DNA of 6,165 nucleotides from Bacteroidales bacterium (GTDB lineage Bacteria; Bacteroidota; Bacteroidia; Bacteroidales; JAADJA01): positions 1 through 6,165 of the forward strand of contig JAIOTR010000229.1 of assembly GCA_021106665.1 (NCBI GenBank), read 5' to 3'. Within the stretch, counting starts at the first letter, position 1; the number at the start of each line of letters is the position of its first letter. Positions 5,866-6,165 of this stretch are shown here, in pieces. Under the pieces are notes generated by a model. It saw only the letters and a program-made list of their open reading frames with translations, did no database searches and was not told where the DNA came from. The translations under genes and the position numbers were made by a program.

Positions 5866-6156
5866 TTGAAAAATTCCAACGAACAAAAGTTAAAGGAAGC
5901 AATTGAGGAATTGCTCGTATCATATAAACTGCAAGATGGATTGTATGAAACAAAACTCATTAATTCGTGGGAGGGTGTTGCAGGCAAACTAATTACAAAA
6001 CACACGGAAAAATTATTTATTAAAAGAAAGACCCTTTACATTAAGCTTGATTCACCGGCCTTAAAAAATGAATTGTCATTTGCCCGCACCAAACTAATTA
6101 AATCTTTAAATAAAGCTGTAAACAAGGAGGTTATCCAAGATATTAAATTTATCTGA
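5866..6156 (+). CDS. DUF721 / DciA-like protein, TTG start
   Basis: A 96-residue protein of the DUF721 family, to which DciA belongs. DciA is the ancestral loader/recruiter of the replicative helicase DnaB in bacteria lacking DnaC/DnaI; the function is transferred by family and is not shown here. Visible features are an amphipathic N-terminal helix (EQKLKEAIEELLVSYKL), the conserved LINSWEGVAGKLITKHTEK core with Trp35 and Gly40, the strand-rich LFIKRKTLYIKLDSPALKNEL, and the C-terminal NKEVIQDIKF. The length matches the short single-domain form seen in Bacteroidota. The start is TTG at 5866: a TAA lies nine bases upstream in frame (5857–5859), and the reading frame contains no ATG, so no other standard start keeps the domain. 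No Shine-Dalgarno sequence is visible. It lies 27 bases after recF, probably in the same transcript. The symbol dciA would be reasonable but is left blank because the family call rests on motif resemblance. Confidence 0.88.
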   Translation: MKNSNEQKLKEAIEELLVSYKLQDGLYETKLINSWEGVAGKLITKHTEKLFIKRKTLYIKLDSPALKNELSFARTKLIKSLNKAVNKEVIQDIKFI

Positions 6157-6165
6157 TTATAAAAC

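Noticed and set aside
6124..6136. AAGGAGGTTATCC near the end of the dciA-like gene, almost identical to the complement of the 16S rRNA 3' tail.
   Set aside because: It encodes the family-typical KEVIQ stretch and lies more than 35 bases before any possible next start, so it is probably a chance match.

Overview
The window is ordinary core-genome DNA from a member of the Bacteroidota. Four things point there: a PorQ homologue (type IX secretion, restricted to that phylum and close relatives), the recF–dciA(DUF721) pair, promoter-like TAnnTTTG boxes, and AT-rich leaders that lack Shine-Dalgarno sequences at nearly every start. No genus can be named from the sequence alone. All eight genes lie on the + strand. 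I see no mobile element, CRISPR array, tRNA or rRNA.

Positions 1–2656 hold the classical translation operon thrS–infC–rpmI–rplT: threonyl-tRNA synthetase (5' end cut by the window), initiation factor IF-3, and ribosomal proteins bL35 and bL20. It closes with a strong intrinsic terminator. The signals in this block are the most interesting part of the window. infC has no AUG, GUG or UUG start in the right place. It appears to begin at AUA (1421), seven bases after a perfect AGGAGG, the only well-placed Shine-Dalgarno sequence I find. The spacer between rpmI and rplT (2203–2282) can fold into a nested structure whose outer helix covers the A of the rplT start codon. That makes it a candidate bL20 autoregulatory element.

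Positions 2657–3804 hold porQ, an outer-membrane β-barrel component of the type IX secretion system, with its own possible promoter. Positions 3839–6156 hold ispH (last step of the MEP isoprenoid pathway), recF (recombination/replication repair ATPase) and a short DciA-like DUF721 protein (replicative helicase loader family). ispH and recF are three bases apart and dciA follows 27 bases later, so the three probably share a transcript, perhaps from a TATCTTTG promoter box just before ispH. The dciA gene starts with TTG and has no other Met codon.

I found no new multi-gene system. The leads are cis-regulatory (non-AUG infC start, folded rpmI–rplT spacer, hairpin at the infC 3' end, possible alternative porQ start) and gene-order observations (recF–dciA pairing, porQ next to ispH).
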